NCBI GenBank assembly: GCA_002508635.1
Contig: DACO01000131.1
Location: 1 to 31,223, forward strand
Direction of reading: 5' to 3'
DNA from: Methanolobus sp. UBA118
Lineage (GTDB): Archaea > Halobacteriota > Methanosarcinia > Methanosarcinales > Methanosarcinaceae
Length of the DNA stretch: 31,223 nucleotides
The first letter of the stretch is position 1. Each line of letters starts with the position of its first letter. The notes under the pieces are model-generated. The model did no database searches. It saw nothing but the letters and a program-made list of their open reading frames with translations, and was not told the origin of the DNA. A program made the translations under genes and the position numbers. Shown one piece after another: positions 1-7,730 of the stretch.

Positions 1-423
1 GAAAGCAAAAGAGAGGATTGCCTTGAATTCGGAGCAAAAGAAGTCGTTGTTGTTAACTCACCGGAAGACCTGCAACCATGGAGAGGAAAACTGGATTACA
101 TGATATCCACAGTTCCGTATGCATACGAAATGTCCTCATACATTGATTGCGTAAAACCATACGGATACTTCACCCAGGTAGGACAACCAATTGGTGGAGA
201 GCTCACAATTAACAACTTCAATATGATCTTCAACAGAGTGAACTTCAATGGATCACTTATCGGAGGAATCCCGGAAACTCAGGAAGTTGTTGATTACTGT
301 GCGGAAAATAAAATCTATCCGGAAATCCAGATGATCGAACCTGAAAAGATCAATGAGGTATGGGAGAAGGTCGTAAATAAGGAAGCTCGCTATCGATATG
401 TAATTGACATGTCAACCTTATAA
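1..423 (+). CDS. Zinc-type alcohol dehydrogenase, C-terminal part (partial)
   Basis: The reading frame is open from the first base, so the 5' part lies outside the window; 140 residues are visible. They match the C-terminal half of cinnamyl-alcohol-dehydrogenase-like MDR enzymes, which are cytosolic NAD(P)-dependent oxidoreductases that interconvert alcohols and aldehydes. Visible marks are the end of the Rossmann fold (LDYMISTVP, then a hydrophobic strand ending in GYFTQVG) and the family's closing segment with GSLIGG near residue 92, a helix (ETQEVVDYCAENKI) and EARYRYVIDM near the end. The catalytic zinc ligands would be in the missing N-terminal half and cannot be checked. A hairpin terminator follows. 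The gene opens a block of redox genes. The family is fairly sure; the substrate is unknown. Confidence 0.85.
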   Translation, partial: ESKREDCLEFGAKEVVVVNSPEDLQPWRGKLDYMISTVPYAYEMSSYIDCVKPYGYFTQVGQPIGGELTINNFNMIFNRVNFNGSLIGGIPETQEVVDYCAENKIYPEIQMIEPEKINEVWEKVVNKEARYRYVIDMSTL

Positions 424-424
424 T

Positions 425-451
425 AGGACCTGACCAGGTCCTTGCTTTTTT
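425..451 (+). terminator. Hairpin plus T-run terminator after the alcohol dehydrogenase
   Basis: A 7-bp stem (AGGACCT, 425-431, paired with AGGTCCT, 436-442) has a 4-base loop and is followed by TGCTTTTTT. It begins two bases after the stop codon of the alcohol dehydrogenase. The shape is that of an intrinsic-type terminator. Archaeal termination mainly needs the T-run, so the role of the stem is inferred. Confidence 0.65.
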
Positions 452-502
452 ACCATAAAAAGATGATAATTTCAGTGAGCAAAAAAAGGCATGGGATACT
501 AA

Positions 503-1042
503 ATGTCCAGTCTGAAAGAAGAGAAATGTCTGATAGCCTATTTTTCACGCTCTGGCAATAACAATGTCAGTGGGAAGATTGTGAATTTGCAGGTAGGTAA
601 TACAAAATTGTTAGCCAGCATGATCCGGGAAAGAACAGGTGGCGATCTTTTCAGTATTGATACAGTACAGTCTTATCCAAAGGATTACTCTGCAACCGTC
701 AACATCGCAAAAAAGGAATTGAATGGAAATACCAGACCTGAACTTGCCAGCCGTGTGGAGAACATGGAATCTTATAATGTGGTATTTCTTGGTTACCCAA
801 ACTGGTTAGGAACAATGCCAATGCCGGTATTCACTTTCCTGGAAGAATATGATTTTTCCGGAAAGACCATTGTTCCATTCTGTACGCATGGTGGAGGTGG
901 AATGGGTCGTAGTGAGGACGATATTGCAAAACTTTGTCCGGAAGCGAAACTTCTGAAAGGCTTCTCTATTCAAGGCTCTCGTGTAAGTGCTGCAAAAAAG
1001 GATGTGAAAGACTGGTTGGAATCGATCAGCAGGATGTCTTGA
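503..1042 (+). CDS. Flavodoxin
   Basis: This 179-residue protein is a flavodoxin-fold FMN protein, expected to act as a soluble low-potential electron carrier. The N-terminal strand and phosphate-binding loop read CLIAYFSRSGNNN (residues 9-21). The 50s and 90s loops follow, with the typical YNVVFLGYPNWLGTMPMPVFTFLEEYDF and then the conserved TIVPFCTHGGGGMGRSEDDI. The length matches the flavodoxin_4-type proteins common in anaerobic bacteria. A segment of about 12 residues between the phosphate loop and the first helix (VSGKIVNLQVGN) is slightly longer than usual. The start ATG has only a weak upstream GGGAT. It is 31 bases ahead of the cyclophilin-like gene, so the two are probably co-transcribed. 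The partner reductase is unknown; the neighbouring aldo/keto reductases are plausible. Confidence 0.9.
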   Translation: MSSLKEEKCLIAYFSRSGNNNVSGKIVNLQVGNTKLLASMIRERTGGDLFSIDTVQSYPKDYSATVNIAKKELNGNTRPELASRVENMESYNVVFLGYPNWLGTMPMPVFTFLEEYDFSGKTIVPFCTHGGGGMGRSEDDIAKLCPEAKLLKGFSIQGSRVSAAKKDVKDWLESISRMS

Positions 1043-1073
1043 ATCATCTAAGAATGAAAGTGAGGCCTTATCA

Positions 1074-1595
1074 ATGAAAATTACTCCAGAACATAGTGAT
1101 GGAAAAAAATGGATGTTAATTTGTTTGGGAGTATTTTTACTGATATTTTTAGCGATTGGATGTATTGAACAAAATGACATGGATCAAATAGCCATCGGCA
1201 ACCAATCAGATGATGAACAGGATGAAGCTAGTCAGGAAGAAGAGGAAACAAGAATGAGAATCAGTGTTCAAGCAAATGGGGAAACAACAATTTTTGAGCT
1301 CAATGATGGAAATGCTGCAAAAGAACTCTATGAACAATTACCTTTAACGATTGATGTTGAAGATTACAGCAATAATGAAAAAATATTCTATCCGCCCAAA
1401 AAACTCGATACGGCTAACACGCCTATGGCAAATGCAAAATCTGGAACGCTTGCATATTATGCTCCATGGGGAGACGTGGTAATGTTCTATGATAAATTCG
1501 GCTCTGCAGGTGGTTTGTACGAGTTAGGTAATGTCGTATCGGGCGGCGAACATATCAAAAACATGTCAGGCACGATAATCATAGAGAAAGTGTAA
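1074..1595 (+). CDS. Cyclophilin-like fold lipoprotein
   Basis: This 173-residue protein starts with a short charged segment, a hydrophobic stretch (residues 13-29) and a lipobox LAIGC with the cysteine at position 30, so it is probably a membrane-anchored lipoprotein facing outside. An acidic Glu/Asp/Gln-rich linker follows (about 37-57). The C-terminal domain (about 60-173) matches the bacterial cyclophilin-like beta-barrel family, with KSGTLAYYAPWGDVVMFY and a late GTIIIEK strand. That family's function is not well defined, and prolyl isomerase activity should not be assumed. GTGAGG about 8 bases before the ATG is a good ribosome binding site. The pairing with flavodoxin and aldo/keto reductase genes is typical of anaerobic bacteria, which suggests transfer. 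The lipid anchor is an inference from the motif. Confidence 0.8.
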   Translation: MKITPEHSDGKKWMLICLGVFLLIFLAIGCIEQNDMDQIAIGNQSDDEQDEASQEEEETRMRISVQANGETTIFELNDGNAAKELYEQLPLTIDVEDYSNNEKIFYPPKKLDTANTPMANAKSGTLAYYAPWGDVVMFYDKFGSAGGLYELGNVVSGGEHIKNMSGTIIIEKV

Positions 1596-1650
1596 GTGAA
1601 GCCAGAAATTGGTTTGGAAACAAATACATTAAGTAGAGAGGACAATTTTA

Positions 1651-1812
1651 GTGACTACAAAAGAATGTACATGTTTAGATGAAAACTCAAAGAAAATTCT
1701 TATAGGTACTTTTTCTCATTCCAGCAACATGTGTGAGATAGCCAGTCTGATCAATGAAAAGGTGTTCCACCGACATCTGAATAAAAATAATTTTTCACAA
1801 CATAGGGAGTGA
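1651..1812 (+). pseudogene. Truncated flavodoxin remnant
   Basis: A GTG-started frame of 53 codons reads KKILIGTFSHSSNMCEIA, then SLINEKVFHR (residues 14-41). This is the first strand, FMN phosphate loop and first helix of a flavodoxin (family consensus close to AYFSHSGNTREIA). After about residue 42 the similarity stops and the frame ends at a TGA. The rest of the fold, about 100 residues or more, is missing and I do not find it in another frame before the aldo/keto reductase. A possible ribosome binding site (AGAGAGGAC) precedes the GTG. It is most simply a decayed second flavodoxin in the redox block. Expression of the short peptide cannot be excluded. Confidence 0.6.
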
Positions 1813-1852
1813 TTGGTCAATCAAAGAGAATATATACTAAAAATCCAATCTA

Positions 1853-1870
1853 TGACTGACTATTCAGTCA
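1853..1870. promoter_or_regulatory. Perfect palindrome, candidate operator
   Basis: TGACTGA-CTAT-TCAGTCA has perfect 7-bp arms around a 4-base centre, 51 bases before the first aldo/keto reductase. The size and shape fit a dimeric helix-turn-helix repressor such as the TetR family. A second inverted repeat, TGATTG-GT-CAATCA, lies at 1810-1823. No matching regulator gene is in the window, so the binding protein is unknown. Confidence 0.5.
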
Positions 1871-1920
1871 TACTGTGCTGATATTATCTTATACAATTCA
1901 AAATTAAAGGAGAACTAAAG

Positions 1921-3120
1921 ATGTTATACAGGAAAATGCCAAAGAACGGGGATGAGCTTTCGATACTCGGTTTTGGAGCCATGCGCCTCGCTTCAAAGGA
2001 AGACGGAAGTATCGATGAAGAAAGAGCTACCAAACAGGTGCGCCATGCAATTGACCAGGGAGTGAACTACGTTGATACGGCATGGCCATACCATATGGGT
2101 GCAAGCGAGCCATTCCTGGGTCGTGCACTTGCCGATGGATACCGTGAAAAGGTAAAAGTTGCAACAAAACTCCCTTCATGGCTTATAGAGAAACGTGAGG
2201 ATATGGATCACTATCTGAACGCTCAACTTGAAAAACTGAAAACTGACCATATCGATTATTATCTCATACACGCCCTTGTTGGTGATCTGTGGGACAATGT
2301 TGAAAAATCAGGTGTAGCTGATTTTCTTGACAAAGCAAAAGCAGATGGCCGTATCATCAATGCAGGTTTTTCTTTCCATGGAGCAGCAGAAGATTTCAAC
2401 CGCATAGTGGATGCTTATGACTGGGATTTCTGCCAGATCCAGTACAATTATCTGGATGAAAAGAACCAGGCAGGTAAAGCTGGTCTGGAGTACGCAGCCT
2501 CAAAAGGTCTTGGTGTTATTGTAATGGAGCCTCTCCGCGGAGGAAGCCTTACAAAAACTGTACCACAGGCTGTAGAAGAGGTATGGAACGAAGCACCTAT
2601 AAAAAGATCACCTGCAGAATGGGCTCTACGCTGGGTCTGGAACCATCCGGAGGTCACAGTGGTTCTTTCTGGTATGAGCGAGGAGGCTCATGTTGAGGAA
2701 AATCTCAGGATTGCAGGAGAAGCATACCCCAATTCTCTGACAGAAGAAGAACTGCAGCTTGTAAAGAGAGTGGAAAGTAAGTATCGTGAACTGATGAGAG
2801 TAGAATGTACTGGTTGTCAGTACTGCATGCCCTGTCCGGCTAATGTGAATATTCCACTTTGTTTTGAGCTGTATAATAATCTTTATCTGGAGGACGACCC
2901 GGATACTGTAAAGTTCATGTATGCGGCACGGGTTGGTGGCGCTCTTGGTCTGGATGAACCTGTGTTTGCATCTCAATGCGTCCAGTGTGGACAATGTCTG
3001 GAGAAATGTCCACAGCACATTGACATACCAAATGTTCTTGGTTCTGTTGTTGGAGAACTGGAAGGATCTGATCTTGAGCAAAGAGTTGCCATGTCGAAGG
3101 AGATGTTCAAGCAGGTATAA
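1921..3120 (+). CDS. Aldo/keto reductase with C-terminal 4Fe-4S domain (paralogue 1)
   Basis: This 399-residue enzyme has an aldo/keto reductase TIM barrel (about 1-290), expected to reduce a carbonyl with NAD(P)H. The catalytic tetrad appears as D52, Y57, K83 and H117. A ferredoxin-like tail follows with two cysteine sets, C296-x2-C299-x2-C302-x2-C305 and C353-x2-C356-x2-C359-x3-C363, which should bind iron-sulfur clusters and allow electron exchange with ferredoxin or flavodoxin. This architecture is common in anaerobic bacteria and methanogens, and physiological substrates are generally unknown. The ATG is set by GGAGAA 7 bases upstream. A palindrome lies at 1853-1870. A close paralogue starts at 4200, with nearly identical DNA over the first 22 codons. 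Confidence 0.92.
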   Translation: MLYRKMPKNGDELSILGFGAMRLASKEDGSIDEERATKQVRHAIDQGVNYVDTAWPYHMGASEPFLGRALADGYREKVKVATKLPSWLIEKREDMDHYLNAQLEKLKTDHIDYYLIHALVGDLWDNVEKSGVADFLDKAKADGRIINAGFSFHGAAEDFNRIVDAYDWDFCQIQYNYLDEKNQAGKAGLEYAASKGLGVIVMEPLRGGSLTKTVPQAVEEVWNEAPIKRSPAEWALRWVWNHPEVTVVLSGMSEEAHVEENLRIAGEAYPNSLTEEELQLVKRVESKYRELMRVECTGCQYCMPCPANVNIPLCFELYNNLYLEDDPDTVKFMYAARVGGALGLDEPVFASQCVQCGQCLEKCPQHIDIPNVLGSVVGELEGSDLEQRVAMSKEMFKQV

Positions 3121-3286
3121 TTCTGAAGGAGGGATAAGCAAAAATATCATTTGGCCGGAAGAGGCTTCAAGAAAACCTTTCTTCAGTCATTTCCAAAAGA
3201 ATAGAATTAAGTAGCAAACAAACTGGATCCACTAACACCCTTTTAACTGAAAAGAATCCCCTTAGAGATCAAAATGAGATGATCAC

Positions 3287-3943
3287 ATGAAAGTAATAGC
3301 AATAAACGGAAGTCCAAGAAAGAACTGGAACACTGCAACTCTTCTAGAGCATGCACTTAGGGGAGCAGAATCCAGAGGTGCGGAAACAGAATTCATTCAC
3401 CTCTATGACCTGAACTACAAAGGATGCATAAGCTGCTTTGCCTGCAAGAGAATAGGTGGTCAAAGCTATGGTGTATGTGCCATGGAAGATGAACTGACAC
3501 CTGTCCTTAAGAAAATAGAAGAAGCTGATGCCCTTATTCTTGGTTCGCCTATCTATTTCGGTGATGTGACCGGAGAGATGAGGTCTTTCCTGGAAAGATT
3601 ATTCTTCCAGTATCTTGTCTACGATAAAGATCACTCCGTACTATTTCAGAAAAAGATACCTACTGCTTTCATCTACACCATGAATGTGAATGAACAACAG
3701 ATGGAAATGATGGGATATGAGGCTATTTTCAATAAAATGGATATGCTGCTAACAAGATTTTTCGGTTCTTCGGAATCACTATATGTAACCGACACATACC
3801 AGTTTGATGATTACTCCAAATATGTTTCAACCGCTTTCAATCCTGAAGAAAAAGCCAGGAGACGAAAGAAAGAATTCCCGAAGGATTGCAGTAAAGCCTT
3901 TGATATTGGAGTAAGATTTGCTCAGAAAGTGTCAGAGAATTAA
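3287..3943 (+). CDS. NADPH-dependent FMN reductase / iron-sulfur flavoprotein-like protein
   Basis: This 218-residue flavodoxin-fold protein begins with the NADPH-dependent FMN reductase signature (VIAINGSPRKNWNTATLLE). A compact cysteine set follows: C47-x2-C50-x2-C53-x10-C64. Iron-sulfur flavoproteins (Isf) of Methanosarcina place a similar cysteine motif in the same position to hold a 4Fe-4S cluster, usually with a shorter last gap. The FMN-contact loop GSPIYFGDVTGEMRSFLERL is intact. Expected roles are electron transfer from ferredoxin and possibly handling of oxygen or peroxide; this is family knowledge, not shown here. It sits between the two aldo/keto reductase paralogues in the same orientation, 166 bases after the first. 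A hairpin follows the stop codon. Confidence 0.85.
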   Translation: MKVIAINGSPRKNWNTATLLEHALRGAESRGAETEFIHLYDLNYKGCISCFACKRIGGQSYGVCAMEDELTPVLKKIEEADALILGSPIYFGDVTGEMRSFLERLFFQYLVYDKDHSVLFQKKIPTAFIYTMNVNEQQMEMMGYEAIFNKMDMLLTRFFGSSESLYVTDTYQFDDYSKYVSTAFNPEEKARRRKKEFPKDCSKAFDIGVRFAQKVSEN

Positions 3944-3953
3944 AAATCTATAG

Positions 3954-3983
3954 GCAAAAAGGGAAGTTTAAATTTCCTTTTGC
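3954..3983 (+). terminator. Candidate terminator hairpin
   Basis: GCAAAA (3954-3959) pairs with TTTTGC (3978-3983), with further interrupted pairing inside (GGGAA with TTTCC). It starts 10 bases after the stop codon of the flavoprotein. The T-run is short, so this could instead be a structured 3' end or a decayed terminator. Confidence 0.35.
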
Positions 3984-4199
3984 AGATATCTGATCAAAAA
4001 CATTATTGAACGATCAGATTTGCCGTTTTATGAATCATCAAGTCAATTTGGGTAGATTGATATCCGATTACAAATCATTTATCGACAGGTGTTACATCTT
4101 CTGGTGGTCAGTCGGGCATAAAAGTTAACAGATTGATTAATAGTAGATAAGTAGTCAATCAGGATCAAGTAAAACAATTCAAAATGAGGGAGGAATTCA

Positions 4200-5405
4200 A
4201 TGTTATACAGGAAAATGCCAAAAAACGGGGATGAGCTTTCAATACTCGGTTTTGGAGCCATGCGCCTGCCAACAAAAGAGGATGGGAGTATCGACGAAAG
4301 GGTAGCTACCGATATGGTTCGCTATTCAATCGATAATGGTGTGAACTATGTGGATACTGCATGGCCCTATCACATGGGAGAAAGTGAGCCTTTCCTTGCA
4401 CGTGCGCTTGCCGATGGGTACAGGGAGAAAGTAAAACTTGCCACAAAGCAGCCTCAGTGGATGGTAAAAAGTTATGAGGACATGGACAGGTTCCTCAATT
4501 CCCAACTTGAGAAACTGAATACCGATCAGATTGATTATTACCTGATACACAGTCTTGTAAAAAGCAGCTGGGAAAATATCAGGGATCTTGGGGTCATGGA
4601 ATTCCTGGATAAAGCTAAAGCTGACGGTCGCATAGTCAATGCAGGTTTTTCCTATCACGGTGCCCCAGAGGATTTCAAGTCCATTGTGGATGCATATGAC
4701 TGGGATTTCTGCCAGATCCAGTATAATTTTCTTGATGAGGATGTGCAGGCAGGAACCAGGGGACTTGAATATGCTGCATCGAAAGGTCTTGGGGTTGTGA
4801 TAATGGAGCCCCTGAGAGGCGGGAACCTAGCAGACCCGGTTCCTGATAAGGTTATGGATATCTGGAACGAGGCAGATGCCAGGCGCAGTCCGGTGGAGTG
4901 GGCACTTCGCTGGGTCTGGAACCGTCCCGAAGTTACCGTAGTGCTTTCCGGAATGAGTGAACCTGCTCATGTTGAAGAAAATCTGAGGATTGCTAATGAG
5001 GCTCTTCCGGATTCACTGACAGAAAAAGAATTACGTCTTGTGGAAAGGGTAGCGAATAAGTACCAGGACTTGATGGAAGTCGGATGTACCGGATGCAGGT
5101 ACTGTATGCCCTGTCCCGAGGGTGTTGATATCCCGGCCTGCTTTGAGATGTATAATAACCTGCACATGTTCGATGACGAGGACAGGCTCATGATGATGTA
5201 CGCAGCAAAGCTTGGCGGTATTCTCAGAGGATCTGAGACAAATTTTGCATCCCAGTGTACAGAGTGTGGACAGTGTGTTGATGCATGTCCGCAGAACCTG
5301 CCGGTACCAGAACTACTTGAAAAGGTTTCGGAGACCTTCGAAGGTCCGGGTCTGGGAGAGAGGATGGAGTTTGCAAAACAGTTGTTCTCAGATGATAGCT
5401 GTTAA
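4200..5405 (+). CDS. Aldo/keto reductase with C-terminal 4Fe-4S domain (paralogue 2)
   Basis: This 401-residue protein has the same architecture as the gene at 1921: a TIM barrel with tetrad D52, Y57, K83 and H117, then CTGCRYCMPCP and CTECGQCVDACP cysteine sets near residues 296-305 and 353-363. The proteins align end to end with few gaps and are clear tandem paralogues. The DNA is nearly identical over the first 66 bases (two synonymous changes) and in an ACAATTCAAAAT block just upstream, then diverges. GGGAGGA before the ATG is a strong ribosome binding site. The 256-base upstream gap lacks the 1853-1870 palindrome, so the paralogues may be regulated differently. The substrate is unknown. 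Confidence 0.92.
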   Translation: MLYRKMPKNGDELSILGFGAMRLPTKEDGSIDERVATDMVRYSIDNGVNYVDTAWPYHMGESEPFLARALADGYREKVKLATKQPQWMVKSYEDMDRFLNSQLEKLNTDQIDYYLIHSLVKSSWENIRDLGVMEFLDKAKADGRIVNAGFSYHGAPEDFKSIVDAYDWDFCQIQYNFLDEDVQAGTRGLEYAASKGLGVVIMEPLRGGNLADPVPDKVMDIWNEADARRSPVEWALRWVWNRPEVTVVLSGMSEPAHVEENLRIANEALPDSLTEKELRLVERVANKYQDLMEVGCTGCRYCMPCPEGVDIPACFEMYNNLHMFDDEDRLMMMYAAKLGGILRGSETNFASQCTECGQCVDACPQNLPVPELLEKVSETFEGPGLGERMEFAKQLFSDDSC

Positions 5406-5484
5406 TTAACAGGTTAAATTTGACATTCCTCTCTCTTTTTATATTTTCAAGAATATATTCATCTGTATAAAAAGTCACTTTCAG

Positions 5485-6195
5485 GTGAATATTTTGATAA
5501 TCGTTAAGGATCTCTCAAAACATTTTGGCGATACAAAAGCTGTGAATAATGTTAATCTTGAAGTAAAAAAAGGCGAACTTTTCGGCCTGCTGGGACCCAA
5601 CGGGTCCGGCAAGACCACAATGATCAAGATGCTCACGGGCCAGATAAAACCAACCGCAGGTGAGATATTCGTACATGGTGTCAATGTGCTTGAAGATCCC
5701 CTGAGGGTGAAGGAGCTTGTTGGAATAATACCGGAGCAGGAAACACCACCAAGCTTCCTGACGGCTGAGGAATACCTGTATTTTGTTGCGAAGATCAGGA
5801 AACTGGAAGATTTCGAGGAAAAATGCGAATGGTGGTTCTCGTATCTTGATTTTGCAGGCCAGAGGGATGTGCTCTGCAAGGACCTTTCCAGGGGAACAAG
5901 GCAGAAACTCATGCTGGCACAGGCTTTTCTGCATGAGCCCGAACTTGTGATAATCGATGAGCCTTTAATTAACCTCGACCCTCTCATGCAGCGCAAGGTC
6001 AAGGATTTTCTTAAGGATTATGCGGGCAAGGGAGGAACTGTTTTCATATCCACTCATATTCTTGATATTGCCAGGGAAATATGCAGCAGCATGGGTATCA
6101 TTTACAAGGGTAATCTGGTCTTCTCGGGAAGCATGGACGACCCTGCCATTGGTGAGAGACCGCTGGAAGATTTCTTCCTGGAACTCGTTAACTGA
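5485..6195 (+). CDS. ABC transporter ATP-binding protein
   Basis: This is the nucleotide-binding subunit (about 236 residues) of an ABC exporter of the ABC-2/multidrug-resistance type. The Walker A motif is GPNGSGKT (37-44), the signature is a variant LSRGTRQ (134-140) in place of LSGGQ, and Walker B with the catalytic glutamate is LVIIDEP (154-160). A switch histidine is in FISTHILD. Two starts are possible: GTG at 5485, or TTG at 5494, which has GGTGA 5 bases upstream and is the better translation signal. The permease begins 9 bases after the stop, so the two subunits form an operon. The substrate cannot be told from sequence. Confidence 0.92.
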   Translation: MNILIIVKDLSKHFGDTKAVNNVNLEVKKGELFGLLGPNGSGKTTMIKMLTGQIKPTAGEIFVHGVNVLEDPLRVKELVGIIPEQETPPSFLTAEEYLYFVAKIRKLEDFEEKCEWWFSYLDFAGQRDVLCKDLSRGTRQKLMLAQAFLHEPELVIIDEPLINLDPLMQRKVKDFLKDYAGKGGTVFISTHILDIAREICSSMGIIYKGNLVFSGSMDDPAIGERPLEDFFLELVN

Positions 6196-6204
6196 GGTGC
6201 GGTT

Positions 6205-7599
6205 ATGTTCGAACTGTTTAATAGCATGATGAAGGAAGAGTGGCGTATGCACTCCTCGTTCTTCGGAAACAGGGGCTTTGCACTTTTCCCGCTTGTCATA
6301 GCTGCAATTTCAATGTTGTTCTCGCTTTCCATGATTATTTTCGGAAGGATTATCAGTCAGGCGGAAGTGCTGCTGGGACTTCACTACCTGCTTCTTTTCA
6401 TGGGTTCCATGGTGGGCGGTTTCGGTCTGCTTGGCAGGGAGGTCATGAACAGGCGTTTCGGACAGGCAAGCCTGATGGCCTATTCCTCAAGGACGCTTCC
6501 AATTTCTGAAAGAATTATTTTCACCAATTTCGTTGTGAAGGATGTCATCTATTACTTTTTCCTGTACGTGCTGCCATTTACTACAGGATTTGTTGCCGGA
6601 GCTCTTCTAATAGACTTGAATTACCCGTTCATCACACTTCTTACTACATTGTTCCTGGCTTTCTGTACCGGCCTGTCCTTTGTGTTCCTGTTGTCGACTA
6701 TATATGCAAATCTTGGAAAGAAGGGACTTTTCCTGCTTCTCCTTATTCCTGTAGTGTTCCTGGTTTTCTTCCAGGGAACAGGATTCAATCGTCTCTATGT
6801 GCTTCCACCACTTGTTCTCTACACGAACCCTTCAGCAGAGATATTCATTATCGCTCTTGCTCTTGTAATTCTGCCTTCCGTCATATCCCTGATCTTCCTC
6901 AAAGTGGATTATCCGCAATCGCAAAAACACTATAGAAACCAGTTCAAAGAGGCTGTTGAGCGTCTGGGTTTCTATGGATACTCTCATTTCATGGTCAAGG
7001 ACTATCTGGATTTCAGCCGCAGCGAGGGTGGAGCCGGAAAAGTAGTTTTCTCATTCCTCGTGCCTGTGATCCTCGTCTGGTTTTTCCTGCCACAGTTATT
7101 GAAAGTGGTTCCGGGACTTGATATCCTTGTGGTCTTTGCGGTAGTTGTGGGAATGATGGCCTCTTCAATGTACAACTGGCTGGTGGAGTATGATATGTTC
7201 AGCTCCTATGCCTTTCTTCCGCTCACTGTTCCCGATGTGCTGAGAAGTAAACTGAACAGTTATTCTGTCCTGAATGTGATTCCCCTTGCAGTGGTCCTGA
7301 TAGCTACAATCTATGCTGGCAGGCTCTATGATATCGTTCATATTGTTCTGCTCTTTGTTGCGGTATCCCTGTATGTTGTCTCGGTGACGGTCTACCTGAC
7401 AGGTCTCAACACTACATTTTCACTATACAGTGCCGGCACATTCGCAAGCTATGTACTTGTCATCGGTCCTGTGGTACTGGGAATGATTTTTCTTGCACAG
7501 TTGAACTTTCACTTTGTGCTTGCTTCTGTGGCTCTGATTCCGGTGGCATTTTTTGTACTAAAGAGAAGTTTTATTAAATGGAGTAGTTGGGAAGTTTGA
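6205..7599 (+). CDS. ABC transporter permease
   Basis: This 464-residue, very hydrophobic protein has about a dozen likely membrane segments, beginning near residues 22-48 and continuing to the C-terminus. A soluble stretch lies around residues 235-270 (DYPQSQKHYRNQFKEAVERL region), splitting the protein into two membrane halves. It follows the ATP-binding gene by 9 bases with GAGGTGCGGTT before the ATG, so it is the membrane partner of that ATPase. It ends in a basic tail (LKRSFIKWSSWEV). I do not recognise a named subfamily, and the exported substrate is unknown. The downstream FilR1-type regulator may control the pair. Confidence 0.85.
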   Translation: MFELFNSMMKEEWRMHSSFFGNRGFALFPLVIAAISMLFSLSMIIFGRIISQAEVLLGLHYLLLFMGSMVGGFGLLGREVMNRRFGQASLMAYSSRTLPISERIIFTNFVVKDVIYYFFLYVLPFTTGFVAGALLIDLNYPFITLLTTLFLAFCTGLSFVFLLSTIYANLGKKGLFLLLLIPVVFLVFFQGTGFNRLYVLPPLVLYTNPSAEIFIIALALVILPSVISLIFLKVDYPQSQKHYRNQFKEAVERLGFYGYSHFMVKDYLDFSRSEGGAGKVVFSFLVPVILVWFFLPQLLKVVPGLDILVVFAVVVGMMASSMYNWLVEYDMFSSYAFLPLTVPDVLRSKLNSYSVLNVIPLAVVLIATIYAGRLYDIVHIVLLFVAVSLYVVSVTVYLTGLNTTFSLYSAGTFASYVLVIGPVVLGMIFLAQLNFHFVLASVALIPVAFFVLKRSFIKWSSWEV

Positions 7600-7684
7600 A
7601 TATTATTTCACTATATTTTTTTTAAAATTTTAAGGAAAAATTAGTTAAATACGATTGAGTTTATTTTTTCTGTAACATGCTATG

Positions 7685-7700
7685 CTAATCCATGGCTTAG
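7685..7700. promoter_or_regulatory. Near-perfect palindrome before the FilR1-type regulator
   Basis: CTAA-T-CCATGG-C-TTAG is a 16-bp palindrome with one mismatched pair, ending 30 bases before the TTG start of the regulator and inside an otherwise AT-rich intergenic stretch. The position suits an autoregulatory operator. This is inference from symmetry and location only. Confidence 0.3.
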
Positions 7701-7730
7701 TTGGTTGTCAAATAAAACGGGTGGTAATTT

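Noticed and set aside
806..1180. 124-codon minus-strand frame over the flavodoxin and cyclophilin-like genes
   Set aside because: It is antisense to two well-supported genes, has no family resemblance and no ribosome binding site.
2921..3214. 97-codon plus-strand frame overlapping the end of the first aldo/keto reductase
   Set aside because: It lies in another frame of the iron-sulfur domain. The GGAGGG at 3126-3133 is not followed by a usable start codon, and the peptide after it matches nothing.
5481..6002. 173-codon minus-strand frame opposite the ABC ATPase
   Set aside because: It is a shadow of a strongly conserved gene; the composition is atypical and serine-rich, with no motif.
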